64,000 nucleotides of DNA, taken from positions 235,542,318-235,606,317 of the forward strand of contig BTPG01000004.1 in the NCBI GenBank assembly GCA_036245525.1, in the 5' to 3' direction. Shown piece after piece: positions 38,101-53,800 of this stretch (positions are counted from its first letter, which is position 1; the number at the start of each line of letters is the position of its first letter). This stretch comes from Semisulcospira habei (Eukaryota; Mollusca; Gastropoda; Semisulcospiridae). The position numbers and the translations under genes were made by a program. A model generated the notes under the pieces. It had not been told where the DNA came from. It did no database searches and saw only the letters and a program-made list of their open reading frames with translations.

Positions 38101-41100
38101 TAATACTAATAATAATAAGAGTGTATAATAATAATAATAAGAGTGTATAATAATACTACTACTAATAATAAGTGTATAATAATAATAATAATAATAATAA
38201 TAACAGTGCAGAATAATACTACTACTAATAACAGTGTATAATATAATACTTCTACTAATAATAACAGTGTATAATAATACTAATACTAATAATAACAATA
38301 ACAGTGTATGATAATAATAATAACCATGTTTAATAATAATAATAACAGTGTATAATAATAATAACAGTGTATAATAATATAATTAAATAATATGATGATG
38401 ATACTGCGTTGCTGTAGAGCAGTAAGGTCTATAACCAAAGATCAGCTGTCATACACTCCTACATCACAGTGCACGCTTCTTGTCTTGCCTTCATGATTTT
38501 GCCGATGACGGAGAGCACTTCAGGAGAAAAGAGGACATCACCTGGGTCAGCTGTGGACAAAGGAATCACACTTGGAATTAGACAATACAAAACAAGGTCA
38601 GCAAGGAAAACCAATGACAAGTATGTCACAAGATTGATTATACTTTATAGCACAATCTGCCCCTGTATGTCACAAGATTGATTATACTTTATAGCACAAT
38701 CTGCCCCTGTATGTCACAAGATTCATTATACTTTATAGCACAATCTGCCCCTGTATGTCACAAGATTGATTATACTTTATAGCACAATCTGCCCATGTAT
38801 GTCACAAGATTCATTATACTTTATAGCACAATCTGCCCCTGTATGTCACAAGATTGATTATACTTTATAGCACAATCTGCCCTTGTATGTCACAAGATTG
38901 ATTATACTTTATAGCACAATCTGCCCTTGTATGTCACAAGATTGATTATACTTTATAGCACGTACAATCTGCCCCTGTATGTCACAAGATTCATTATACT
39001 TTATAGCACAATCTGCCCTTGTATGTCACAAGATTCATTATACTTTATAGCACGTACAATCTGCCCCTGTATGTCACAAGATTCATTATACTTTATAGCA
39101 CAATCTGCCCTTGTATGTCACAAGATTGATTATACTTTATAGCACAATCTGCCCCTGTATGACACAAGATTGATTATACTTTATAGCAAAATCTGCCCTT
39201 GTATGTCACAAGATTGATTATACTTTATAGCACAATCTGCCCTTGTATGTCACAAGATTGATTATACTTTATAGCACAATCTGCCCCTGTATGTCACAAG
39301 ATTGATTATACTTTATAGCACAATCTGCCCCTGTATGTCACAAGATTGATTATACTTTATAGCACAATCTGCCCTTGTATGTCACAAGATTCATTATACT
39401 TTATAGCACAATCTGCCCCTGTATGTCACAAGATTGATTATACTTTATAGCACAATCTGCCCCTGTATGTCACAAGATTGATTATACTTTATAGCACAAT
39501 CTGCCCCTGTATGTCACAAGATTGATTATACTTTATAGCACAATCTGCCCTTGTATGTCACAAGATTCATTATACTTTATAGCACAATCTGCCCCTGTAT
39601 GTCACAAGATTCATTATACTTTATAGCACGTACAATCTGCCCCTGTATGTCACAAGATTCATTATACTTTATAGCACAATCTGCCCCTGTATGTCACAAG
39701 ATTCATTATACTTTATAGCACAATCTGCCCTTGAATGTCACAAGATTCATTATACTTTATAGCACAATCTGCCCTTGAATGTCACAAGATTCATTATACT
39801 TTATAGCACCATCTGCCCCTGTATGTCACAAGATTCATTATACTTTATAGCACAATCTGCCCCTGTATGTCACACGATTCATTATACTTTATAGCACAAT
39901 CTGCCCTTGTATGTCACAAGATTCATTATACTTTATAGCACATACAATCTGCCCCTGTATGTCACAAGATTCATTATACTTTATAGCACAATCTGCCCTT
40001 GTATGTCACAAGATTCATTATACTTTATAGCACGTACAATCTGCCCCTGTATGTCAAAAGATTGATTATACTTTATAACACAATCTGCCCTTGTATGTCA
40101 CAAGATTCATTATATATTATAGCACGTACAATCTGCCCCTGTATGTCACAAGATTCATTATACTTTATAGCACAATCTGCCCCTGTATGTCACAAGATTC
40201 ATTATACTTTATAGCACAATCTGCCCCTGTATGTCACAAGATTCATTATACTTTATAGCACGTACAATCTGCCCCTGTATGTCACAAGATTCATTATACT
40301 TTATAGCACAATCTGCCCCTGTATGTCACAAGATTCATTATACTTTATAGCACCATCTGCCCCTTATGTCACAAGATTCATTATACTTTATAGCACAATC
40401 TGCCCTTGTATGTCACAAGATTGATTATACTTTATAGCACGTACAATCTGCCTTTGTATGTCACAAGATTTATTATACTTTATAGCACGTACAATCTGCC
40501 CCTGTATGTCACAAGATTCATTATACTTTATAGCACAATCTGCCCCTGTATGTCACAAGATTCATTATACTTTATAGCACAATCTGCCCTTGTATGTCAC
40601 AAGATGCATTATACTTTATAGCACAATCTGCCCCTGTATGTCACAAGATTCATTATACTTTATAGCACAATCTGCCCCTGTATGTCACAAGATTGATTAT
40701 ACTTTATAGCACAATCTGCCCTTGTATGTCGCAAGATTCATTATACTTTATAGCACAATCTGCCCTTGTATGTCACAAGATTCATTATACTTTATAGCAC
40801 AATCTGCCCTTGAATGTCACAAGATTCATTATACTTTATAGCACAATCTGCCCTTGTATGTCACAAGATTCATTATACTTTATAGCACGTACAATCTGCC
40901 CCTGTATGTCACAAGATTCATTATACTTTATAGCACAATCTGCCCTTGGGCTAGCTGTCCCTAGATTTCTGCAGGAAGGTAGGGTTGGGCTCCTGCCGGA
41001 ATCATTGCGACTAAAACTGCTACTGACACGTAAGAACACACCCCTTAACACTAACTTTATTCAACAGTGACATAAACCTGCTGGGAATTACCCGTGGAAG

Positions 41101-43032
41101 GGTGGTGCATTCTGGCACCGTTCCTTACACACATGAACACACCCCATTAACGTCACCCCTTTCACTACAGTGGTCACAGTGTTTCTGAAATCTTTTTCAC
41201 TTCAACAGCAAAAAACCCAGGCATCCACCAAACATACATACAGAACCCACACATCCACCAAACATACAGAACCCAGCCATCCACCAAACATACAGATCCC
41301 AGCCATCCACCAAACATACATACAGGACCCAGTCATCCACCAAGCATACATACAGAACCCAGCCATCCACCAAGCATACATACAGAACCCAGCCATCCAC
41401 CAAGCATACATACAGAACCCAGCCATCCACCAAGCATACATACAGAACCCAGCCATCCACCAAGCATACATACAGAACCCAGCCATCCACCAAGCATACA
41501 TACAGAACCCAGCCATCCACCAAGCATACATACAGAACCCAGCCATCCACCAAGCATACATACAGAACCCAGCCATCCACCAAGCATACATACAGAACCC
41601 AGGCATCCACCAAACATATATACAGAACCCAGGCATCCATCAAACATACATACAGAACCCAGCCATCCACCAAACATACATACATGATTTTTTCAGCAAA
41701 AGGCATAGATCCTCATGAGCCCCCGCAATTTGAGGATCTATGCCTCTAACAGATGGATCATTATTCTAGTTTTGTTACATCACTAAAAGGGTTAACTCTA
41801 AAGAACCTTGATGGTGGAGATCTAGCAGTGAAAGGGTGCCACAGACGCCAAGCCGCTCCACCAGCAATCTTCAATACACATCCTGGTCAAACTATGTTTA
41901 GCTGCGTAATCCGAAGGCTTGAACCTACCACCAATAACCAGCGAGGCCAAGACCGCGCAGCCGGCCATCTGCAGATCCTTATTGGCCATGTTGTCCCACA
42001 TCGCTAGCGTGATCAGGTTCTTGCTGGCTTGGTCCAAGGTCACCAGGGGTCGCGGTGTGCCCTCGGCCTCTTGCGTTTTCATGTCGAGGAGTTCGCGCAG
42101 TGCCTCCATGGCGTCCTTAACGCACTCCTCGTGGTCGATCATGTCGGCCATGTACTGGATAATCGACTCAATGTTGTCGCGCCCATCTTCCAGGGGGCCT
42201 GAAAGCGACAGAACAATGAAGATCATGCCATGTGCATCCTTAACCCATTACACCCTGAGGCTGATTTTTTAAAAATTCTTATTGTCCTGTGAAGATACAT
42301 TACAGATTAGGAGATAGAACAACCATTTTAGTTCAAGGGTGGTGCCGGAATCTGGCACCACCCTTGAACTATCATAGTAAAAATTGATTTCAAGCAGTGG
42401 GCGTATCAGGATGAAAAAGGCTAAGAGAGATCACCAAGCTGCCATTAAATGCAGCCCGGCTTGTTGTGAGAGTCATCTTGAAGTCCCTTCACTGGCTACC
42501 TGTGTCCTCACGTATTCAATACAAAGTTATGTCAATCTGTTTTAACTGCCTTTCAGGCACCAGCCCAGAATACTTGTCCTCTTTGCTGCATGTGTATACA
42601 CCCTCTCGTGAGCTCCGCTCCTCTTCTGATGACCGAAAGTTGTGTGTACCTTCTGTCCAAACTAAAACATTTGGTCAGCGCACTTTTGTTTATCAAGCCC
42701 CAGTGTTATGGAATACACTTCCTCTTGAGGTCAGAAACAGTGAGTCTGTCTCCGACTTCAAGAGGTCGTTGAAAACTCACCTCTTCAAGATTTACTTTGA
42801 ATAACTGCCAGTGTTTGATGCCTTAGTTGTAGTTCCGTAATCCTCCTTGTTTAGACTGAATGTTAATTAAAACATAATTATTATGTATGCATTGTTGTTT
42901 AGTTCATTGTAAAAGTCATGTGTTCGGGTATTGTGTTTTGTTTGTTATGTGCATATGTCATTGTATTTTTATTTTTGTGTACAGATTGTAAAGCGCTTAG
43001 AGCTTTTGATTAAGATTAAACGCTATATAAAT

Positions 43033-43068
<36 letters not shown>

Positions 43069-44418
43069 AGACTGTCATCTGAAGGGTGAAAGAGTCGCCT
43101 GCCATTGAAAATCGTCATCAAAGAAACTTTGGCGACAAACATGAGCACAGATCTGTTATTTCAGCTGTTACAGCTCACGCTACATGTGATTTTGGACCTT
43201 ACAGCCCCAAATTACATACCACACACAGAAGCGAAAAGCATCGGCAGACTCACGGATCTTGTCTTGGGTTTGGGTCTGACGTCGGCGTTTGTCGAGCAGC
43301 GAACTGTCACTGGCCTCCACACACCCCTGCACGAATTCCATCTTTAGCAGAAGTCTGGGGAACAGAAATAGTGAGACTCGTGACCCTTAACTCATTCTAC
43401 CCCAACACCTAAATCCTTAACTTTTGCCGTTGACCTCTGAAGACTGCATTGCAGTGCAGGACACAGATCGACCATGATAGTTCAAGGGTGATGCCAGAAT
43501 AGCTTGGCGCCCAAGGCGCCAAGCTATTCTGGCATCACCCTTGAACTATCATGGTCGATCCTTATATCTTGCTGTGGTGTGTCTGGGGTAGAATGAGTTA
43601 AACATATAGGGAAGGAGGGGGCGGTGGTGGAGTAAAAAGGGCGTGGCACTGACACAAGCCAGACCATGATAGTTCAAGGGTGATGCCAGAATAGCTTGGC
43701 GCCCATATCGACCATGATAGTTTAAGGGTGATGCCAGAATAGCTTGGCGCCTATGGGCGCCAAGCTATTCTGGCATCACCCTCGAACTATCATGGTCGAT
43801 CCTTATCTTGCTGTGGTGTGTCTGGGGGAGAATGAGTCAATTGTGCCTGTGACCACAACTGCACAAGTTTCACGTTTAGCATGGGGGAAAGATATATAGT
43901 GATAATCGTGGTCATAGCCGTGATAATGACAACGTTGCAAGAAACCTGTTTTGACCAACGTTAACCCTTTCATTGCTGAGAAAAAGTCAACAGGATCCAA
44001 CTGCAAGAGACATAGATCCTCATAAGCCCCCGCGACTGTGCTTGTTTAACACAGGTTTTGTGTGTATCTTCAAGTTAGTGTACAACATTCACAAACAATA
44101 ATAAGGGCGCTCGTTCAACACAGGTTTGTGTGTATCTCCAAGATAGCGTACAACATTCACCACTACAATAAGAGAGGTCCTTCAGCACAGGTTTGTGTGT
44201 ATCTCCAAGATAGCATACAACATTCACACACTACAATAGAAGAGGTCCTTCAACACAGGTTTGTGTGTATCTCCAAGATAGCATACAACATTCACACACT
44301 ACAATAGGAGAGGTCCTTCAACACAGGTTTGTGTGTATCTCCAAGATAGTATACAACATTCACACACAATAACAAGGGCGCTCGTTCAACACAGGTTTGT
44401 GTGTATGTCTGTGTGTAC

Positions 44419-44454
<36 letters not shown>

Positions 44455-44847
44455 AATAATAAGGGCGCTCATTCAACACATGCTGTGTGTGTATTCCTGT
44501 GTGCATAAGAGACACACACACAATAACAAGGGCGCTCGTTCAACACATGCTGTGTGTGTATTCCTGTGTGCATAAGAGACACACACACAATAACAAGGGT
44601 GCTCGTTCAACACAGGTTTGTGTGTATGTCTGTGTGTACAAGACATACACACACAATAATAAGGGCGCTCGTTCAACACATGCTGTGTGTGTATTCCTGT
44701 GTGCATAAGAGACATACACACAATAACAAGGGCGCTCGTTCAACACAGGTTTGTGTGTATGTCTGTGTGTACAAGACACACACACACACACACAATAATA
44801 AGGGCGCTTGTTCAACACAGGTTGTGTGTGTATTTCTGTGTGTACAA

Positions 44848-44885
<38 letters not shown>

Positions 44886-47800
44886 AATAAGGGCGCTTGT
44901 TCAACACAGGTTGTGTGTGTATTTCTGTGTGTACAAGACACACACACACACACAATAATAAGGGCGCTTGTTCAACACAGGTTGTGTGTGTATTTCTGTG
45001 TGTACAAGAGAAATCCACATTCAAGATGTGTGCTGGTTTGTGATATTAAACCTTAAGCCTGAAGCTGAAAGGTGTGACCACAGGCCAGCAGATGTGTCTA
45101 TCACTTGCCAACAGGTTTTGGAAGATGTTGCAAGGTGTGGCTGTGGAGGACAATAGTTTCAATGCTGACTTACTCAGGAGTAGGACGAGCCTGGTGTTTG
45201 ACTTTCAGCATTGTGCGTAATGTCTTGACCCAGTCCTTGGAGTAATTCTGAAACAGATCCACAAAACCACTCATTGACTGAACACCCTAACACCAACTCT
45301 AACAGAGAAACAAAGACGTGCATGTGTGTACGGGGGAAATAAGAGACGCTGCTGTCTCATCATCTATTTCACACTGACCTTTGCAATGTCCTCAAAGATG
45401 CACTCCAGAACCTCGGAGTCATCCCTGATCCCCGCCAACTTTGCCACCAACTTCTCCTGGTTCAAAGTCGTTGTTGTAAGCATCTCCAGTAGGATACAGC
45501 CCAACGACCAGACGTCACTTCTCTCATCATACGCTTGTGTCATAACCTCCGGAGCCATGTACATGATCGTACCTGCCAGGGATGGAAGCAAATCACAGCC
45601 ATTTCAAGTTATCAGTGCACACCCAAGTAAAAGCATGAAATCCACACCACCAGGGATGCAAGCAAATCACAGCCATTTCAAGTTATCAGTGCACACCCAA
45701 GTTATATCATGAAATCCACACCACCAGGGATGGAAGCAAATCACAGCCATTTCAAGTTATCAGTGCACACCCAAGTTATATCATGAAATCCACACCACCA
45801 GGGATGGAAGCAAATCACAGTCATTTCAAGTTATCAGTGCACACCCAAGTAAAAGCATGAAATCCACACCACCAGAGATGGAAGCAAATCACAGTCATTT
45901 CAAGTTATCAGTGCACACCCAAGTAAAAGCATGAAATCCACACCACCAGGGATGGAAGCAAATCACAGCCATTTCAAGTTATCAGTGCACACCCAAGTAA
46001 TAGCATGAAATCCACACCACCAGGGATGGAAGCAAATCACAGTCATTTCAAGTTATCAGTGCACGCCCAAGTAAAAGCATGAAATCCACACCACAAGGGA
46101 TGGAAGCAAATCACAGTCATTTCAAGTTATCAGTGCACACCCAAGTAATAGCATGAAATCCACACCACCAGGGATGGAAGCAAATCACAGCCATTTCAAG
46201 TTATCAGTGCACACCCAAGTTATATCATGAAATCCACAGCACCAGGGGCACTGCAAAGTGCGTTCAATGCAAAGAATGAAACACGCTTGGCAAGAACGTG
46301 TACAACACACACAGTCCCAATTAACTCATTCAGCCCGACGCACATATTTTTTCAAATTTTAGAGGCATCATCTAACGACTATACACTTATTGCAGGAGAT
46401 GGATCGACCATGATAATTCAAGGGTAGTGCCAGATTAGCTTGGCGCCAACAGGCGTCAAGCTAATCTGGCACTACCCTTGAATTATCATGTTCGTCCCAT
46501 CTGCTGTAGTGCGTCAGGGCTGAAGGGTTAAGAAACATGCTTAGAACTGACAAGTACAGCTGTGTTGTACATTAGGGGCCCAATGAGCTCTGCACTGAAG
46601 CGCAAGACAATGCTGCTACACTCACACAGCCACAACACTCACACAGCCACAACACTCACATAGCCACAACACTCACAGCCACAACACTCACAGCCACTGC
46701 ACTCACAGCCACAACACTCACAGCCACTGCACTCACAGCCACTGCACTCACAGCCACAACACTCACAGCCACTGCACTCACAGCCACTACACTCACACAG
46801 CCATTACACTCACAGCCACTGCACTCACAGCCACTGCACTCACAGCCACAACACTCACATCCACAACACTCACAGCCACTACACTCAAAGCCACTACACT
46901 CACACAGCCACTGCACTCACAGCCACTGCACTCACAGCCACAACACTCACAGCCACTGCACTCACAGTCACAGCACTCACAGCCACTACACTCACACAGC
47001 CATTACACTCACAGCCACTACACTCACACAGCCATTACACTCACAGCCACAACACTCTCAGCCACAACACTCACAGCCGCTACACTCACACACAGCCATT
47101 ACACTCACAGTCACAACACTCACAGCCGCTACACTCACACAGTACAATACTGAAGGATGGCAAGACACACGCCATGCCTGAAACTCAAAAGACACAGTGC
47201 AGAGTGCTAAACTGACCAACAGTGTTGCGAGGACAGGTACGGAGATCTCCCATGACTGTAGACACGCCAAAGTCACCCAGACACAGAGTATCATCGTCCT
47301 TGATGAAAATGTTGCTGGGCTTCAAGTCCCTAATAATATAAATTTAAAAAAACCTGCTTTGACTAGACATCAAACGCATCCTCTACCCTTTGGGTGTTGG
47401 TATAGCAGTTTTAGTCATGATGATTCTTGCAGGACGTCAGGATGTTGTTATTCCTGCAGCAATCATTGTGACAAAACCTGCTAGCAACAGCCAAGGGGTT
47501 AAGGTTTGTGTGCATGCAGCCGCTGTGTGTGCATGCAGCCGCTGGTACTGTAAGTCATGCACAAGGGGGTGTACTGTCAAACTCTGTGCTCTGGAAAAAT
47601 AATGATAATAATAATGTACATTTATATAACGCTTAACCTCCAAATGAATGTTGCTCTAAGCGTTTTACAAGATCAAAAATCACAGAACAAAAAGTACAAA
47701 AAAGAAAACGCCACAATAAATGTTACAAAAATTAAAGTGACACATATCAAAAGCTCACACATGTATACACACACACTGAGATGAGAACAGTTACTGGTAA

Positions 47801-50800
47801 AGATTGCTAACGCACTGAAAATGCATCTAACTATAGGCATAAGAAAACAGATAGGTCGTGAGCAGTGATTTAAAAGCAGACATAGTTGGGGCATGTCTGA
47901 CATGGGCTGGAAGGTCGTTCCAGGTGACTGGACTGAATTAAGAAAGGGCACGCTCACCCTGGCTAGACTTCTTTTGTCTAGGAATTCTGAAAATACGCTT
48001 GTCTGATGCTGAACAGAGGTATCTTGAAAGTGTGTATATATGAAACAGGTCGGACAAATATGTGGGTTGGTTGGTTGGTTGTACATTGCTTAACGCCCCG
48101 ACAGCAACAAGACTTTCTCAGAACATGCCTGCACTGCTTGTGAAAAAAACCAAAAAGAAACAGAATATTGAATGTATGTCGCCAGCCGGTCTAATAGTAA
48201 TACGCTAAATAAAGCTAAGACCATTTAGCAACACACATCCATTATCAAGAGCTACAGGCAGCGCAGACAGTAGGGAGAGTTTAAGAAAGAAAAAGATACA
48301 AGTGAATGGACCAAGGGTAGACAGAAACACATGCCCCAGAATAGAAGGGAAAACCCACCCTGTGGGGCTGACCAGGGTGACCCTGGGAACTAAAAAGTAG
48401 TTAACCCCACCCAAGTCCCCCAGGGTAGACCCAGGTGGGGGAGACAAATATGGGGGAGCAGAACCAGTAATAACATTGTAACAAAAAACAGAAAACTTGT
48501 ACACAATTCTTTGAGATACAGGCAACCAGTGCAGGTCAACAAGTAAGGGTGTTATGTGCTCACGTTTGGGTACTCTGTAAATTAGTCGGGCAGAGCAGTT
48601 CATAACTCTTTGAAGTTTATCAAGAAGATTCTGAGGAACACCAGCCAAAAGGAAATTACAAAAATCAATGCGGGAAAGAACAAGGGAGGTAACACGCGTT
48701 TTAGTTTCTTCGGCTGTGAGATGGTGTCGAATTGAACTAATCTTCCTCAATTAAAAGAAGGAACATTGGCAAACCTTGTTGACATGCTCTCATGGTCAGC
48801 CTATTGTCAAAGATAACACCAAGATTACGGGCCGACTCGGAAAAGGGCATACTGTTCTGACCAACCCTGATCGAGTCTGGGAGATTAGTGGAGGTTGAAC
48901 AAGAAAATCTTAAGGCCTCAGTTTTGCCACTATTCATTTGCAATTTGTTCCATGTTGTCCAATTCTGAACGTCTGTGACACAGGACTGTAAAGACTGGAA
49001 CATCTGACTAACATGTTTGCGTTGGGCACTGGCATACAAGAATGGTGAGAAACAGAGTGACGTTTGGTAACACTTGATAAAGGCTGTGTATACAATGTGA
49101 AAAGGATCAGCCCCAAAACAGAGCCTTGGGGAACACCGTACACAAGCTCAGTGGGATCGGACTCTACACTGACACTACTTGCTTCTAAGACTCAAAAAAG
49201 TGTAAAGCGGTATCTTGATGGGTCGGCAAAGACATAAAGCGGTATCTTGATGGGGTCGGCAAAGACAGAGAACCTCATCAGCCCCCGCATATTAATAATA
49301 ATAATAAAGGAGATTTGTTACGCGCTTATTCTAAAGGTAGCTCTAAGCGCTGATATAAAGGCTAATAACTAACACGCACACACACCACACGTGACTGTGA
49401 TGATGAATTGTGCATGGTTGGGGAAATGAACTAGTGAAAGGCAGCGTTGTAGAGGTGGGTTTTGAGATGTGATTTAAATGAGGAGAGCGTTTGACAGTTA
49501 CGGACCAGGGCAGGGAGGCTGTTCCACGTGGCGGGGTCAAGATGGGAGAAGGCACGACCGCCACGTGTTTTACATTTGAAATTGGGAAGGCGAAATTTAC
49601 GTGTGTCAAAAAAAGAGCGGAGGGTGCGAGACAGATGGAGTAAGTCAGAGATATAAATTATAAGCAGGTTGATAGAGTTGAAGCACATATTGCCAACGGA
49701 TCATATCTGGCTTGAGCAGATCTACACGTCTTTGGCACCATACACCTATGTCTCCTTAAAACATCTATTCTCTATGAAAACATCTATTCTCTATGAGAAC
49801 ATCTATTCTCTATGAAAACATCTATTCTCTATGAGAACATCAATTCTCTATCAAAACATCTACAGTGTATTCTAGAGCTCTCAAAACATCTATTCTCTAT
49901 CAAAACATCTATTCTCTGTCAAAACATCTATTCTCTATGAGAAAATATAAAGTATACAAATAATGGACGTGAAATAGCTATCAAAATCTAAGTTAAATCT
50001 TTATAAACTTATTGTTTACATTCATAATTTTAGACAGCTTCATACACAAGCAATCTATCACAAATTAATGTACATTCCCAGCATTGGGAAAGAAATGTGT
50101 CATCACTTGCCTGTGGATAATGCCTTGTTTGTGTACAAACATCAGAGCTTCCAACGTCTCACCAAGAAACTTCTTGATTTTCTGAAAAGAAAATTTTCTG
50201 TTGCACTTAAGTTCCTAAAAACTCGCAAAACTCTGCATCATTTGTGTGCTGCTCTGTGATTGGATCTTACAGCTCAGATCTATAATGTCCAAAATCACAG
50301 GCCAGGAGACATGTAGAAATCGGCAGGGCACAGGGATGATAGGTCCAAAGATGCACATTGAATAACAAGCAAATACAATGTTTCTTTCGTATCTAAATAC
50401 ACAAAAGGACCAGAAGACACGGTTGACAGCAACATGTATGTATCTAAATACACAAAAGGACCAGAAGACATGGTTGAAAATAACTTTCTAAATACACAAA
50501 AGGACCAAAACGTAAGGTTGAAAACATGTATGTATCTAAATACACAAAAGGACCAGAAGATAGGGCCTAAACCCTGTATACGTGTATCTAAATACACAAA
50601 AGGACAAGAAGATAGGGCTGAAAACAACATGTATGTATCTAATTTAATTTTTTGGCATCCTGTCTCGGAAGACAATGGAGTATATGCGCTTGCTGGGTCA
50701 GTCACTGGAGTGACCTCTCCAGGGCGCAAGCCTGGGCGATCCTGGGGTGCCCAGTCGTCAAGATCCCCCTCTCGGTCTCGCTGATGTATCCAAAGGAATG

Positions 50801-53800
50801 CAAAGCAGTACGTTTGGCACCAGTTTGGCTGCAGGAGCTGCCAGAACAGTGCGTGAATACAGGCAGCTGTCTGCCTTCGGGGCTCCACTCCTGATTTGAA
50901 GGGTTTACTCCCCCACATTTGGCCGTTGGATCCAACCTGATCTCCTCCGTCCTCTAGCCGTTGGCTGTCAGAAACAGCTCATCCGCCTAGTGGTGCAATG
51001 TGAACACCACCCCTTCACGTGGTTTAGCCCACCAGCTGAGGTGGTTTGCCAGGGTGTGGCGCTTGGAGCCAGCACGTGAGAGATTAAGGAGATGGATGAG
51101 GACCAGTGATGCCCGTCCGTCCTATGTAGGACGCAGCTGCCGAACAGCAAAGGTGCTACCTCTATCCAGAGCCCCCTACACCATGTATCTAAAAACACAA
51201 AATATCTAGCAGTGAGACAATGATGGCTTCCTATCCAGCAGTGAGATGATGATGGTTTCCAGCATTTCAAGATGGGGGCAGGAGAGGTGAAAGTTTCCAC
51301 ACCTCTGACAGGGCTTCCTATCCAACAGTGAGATGGTGATGGCTTCAGCCATTTCAAGATGGGGGCAGGAGAGGTGAAAGTTTCCACACCTCTGACAGGG
51401 CTTCCTATCCAACAGTGAGATGGTGATGGCTTCAGCCATTTCAAGATGAGGGCAGGAGAGGTCAAAGTTTCCACATCTCTGACAGGGCTGCCTATCCAGC
51501 AGTGAGATGGTGATGGTTTCCAGCATTTCAAGATGGGGGCAGGAGAGGTCAAAGTTTCCACATCTCTGACAGGGCTGCCTATCCAGCAGTGAGATGATGA
51601 TGGTTTCCAGCATTTCAAGATGGGGGCAGGAGAGGTGAATGTTTCCACATCTCTGACAGGGCTGCCTATCCAGCAGTGAGATGGTGATGGTTTCAGGTGT
51701 AACCGGACTGGGTGTAGGCGACTTAATAGTTATTAGATAGTCAAGAACTGCCCATCTAATACAGTACTCAAAAGCACAGTTTAGTCCGCATCCCTTTTGT
51801 GGTCTAGGGAAGGGCTGGAGATTTCTGTGAAGAGTAAATTAATTAGATAAGTCTACCCTGGTCTCGCATGCGCACGAAATCCATGTTTCAGTATTTGCCT
51901 CGCGTTGTGTTCAAAAGTCAAGTTACCTGCGCAATGGACTAACCACAGTATCCAGAAAAAAACTATTTTGACTGGATTTGGTGTTTGCATGTTGCTGTCA
52001 GCGTTTCTATTGAGTTACCAACGTGCACTCGCACGATCAGTCACGCATGCACAGTTATGCCGGACAGACGTACACACAAATAAACCTCTCGCACGGACAC
52101 ACGCACAGTCTCGCTCTCTCTAGCTGAGCATCATAAGATAGAAGTAAGGTTCCAAGATTTATTTACACCAGGAAAGCATTCATGATGAAACAACATATCA
52201 AAGTTAGTCCAACCAGTGCAAGTGCTAATAACCTTAAACACCATAGGCCTAACACCTTGACCTTTGAATACAACACCTAGCAAACTTATCTCCCATGACT
52301 AACACCTATAATGTTGAATACGATTCCTAACGAACTTAGCTCCTAGGCCTAACACCTATACGCACTTACCGATAAAATCTACGCGCTGTCCTAACGCATC
52401 CTAAACCCTATTTAGGTGAACTAGAACTGAACTGAAACGCTACTGTCCCTATGGGGTAGAGCTGGGGTGATTGAGGAGATCACTGTCCACAATCGCCGCA
52501 AGGGATAGGGTCGGGGTGGTTCTAGGAAATCATTGTACAACAAACCAAGGGGAATCACTCAGCGCTGGACAACAGTTAGATCCCCTGCCCCCGCCTATCA
52601 GGCACCCAATCGCCAGCCCACAGAGAAATACGCAGGTATAGAATAAGACGATCATTTGCATCTCTAAAAAGATGCATCAGGTCTCTTATATAACCCATGT
52701 CTTTCTCCGGAACTTAGGAAGTAGGCAGGGGAAACATACATACACAAACACGGGCTGGCGATTGGGTGCCTGATAGGCGGGGGCAGGGGATCTAACTGTT
52801 GTCCAGCGCTGAGTGATTCCTCACCTATCTGGTTTGTGAGTAAGGAAATCATTGTCCACAATCGCCTTGTGGGGTAGGGCCAGGGTGGTTCGAGGAAATC
52901 ATTGTCCACAATCGCCTCGTGGGTAGAGCCAGGAAGTGTAGTAGATCACTGTTCGCAATCACCCACTGGGGGAGAGGGAGGGGAGTGTGAGAAATCACTG
53001 TTCACAATTGCTCATGGGGGGAGAGCGAGGGGAGTGTGAGAAATCACTGTTCGCAATCACCCACGGGGGGAGAGGGAGGGGAGTGTGAGAAATCACTGTT
53101 CACAATTGCTCATGGGGGGAGAGGGAGGGGAGTGTGAGAAATCACTGTTCGCAATCACCCACGGGGGGAGGGGGGCAGGGGAGGGGGGGGCGGGGGGGGG
53201 GGGAGAGGGAGGTTTGATTGATTAATTGTACATTGCTTAACGTCCCGACAGCAACAAGGCTTTCTCAGGACGTGCCTGCACTGCTTGTGAAAAAAAATAA
53301 ACAGAACATTGAATGTATGTCGCCAGCCGGTCAAATACATTAAATAAACCTAACACATGGGGCCTAAATAAAGCTAAGACCATTTAGCAACACACATCCA
53401 ATATCAAGAGCTACAGGCAGTGCAGACAGTAGGGAGAGTTTTAAAAAGGCAAATACAGGTGAATGGACAAAGGGTAGACAGAAACACATGCCCCAGAATA
53501 GAGAGAAAAACCCACCCTGTGGGGCTGACCAGGGTGACCCTGGGAACTAAAAAATACCTAACCCCACCCAGGGAGTGTGAGAAATCACTGTTCGCATTTG
53601 CTCATGGGGGGAGAGGGAGGGGAGTGTGAGAAATCACTGTGTCGCAATCGCTCACAGGGTGGTGATCATTGTTCACAATCACACCGAGTCTTGGTTAGTT
53701 CGGAGTTTAACGTCCACGGCACCAAAGTGATAATGGACGGCCATGATGGGCGGGTTATGGGGGACAGGGAAATCTATTGCCTATGGAGTATGACCTGAAC

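Larger units (their letters stand above)
52445..53660. repeat. About 49-bp GC-rich minisatellite with two insertions
   Basis: Copies of GAAATCACTGTTCGCAATCA plus CCCACGGGGGGAGAGGGAGG. The array is interrupted by a family C foldback (52538-52842) and by a SINE-like element (53213-53572), and resumes after each. Confidence 0.9.

Noticed and set aside
41170..41718. 182- and 169-codon frames on both strands
   Set aside because: 30-bp minisatellite; both strands open because the period is a multiple of three.
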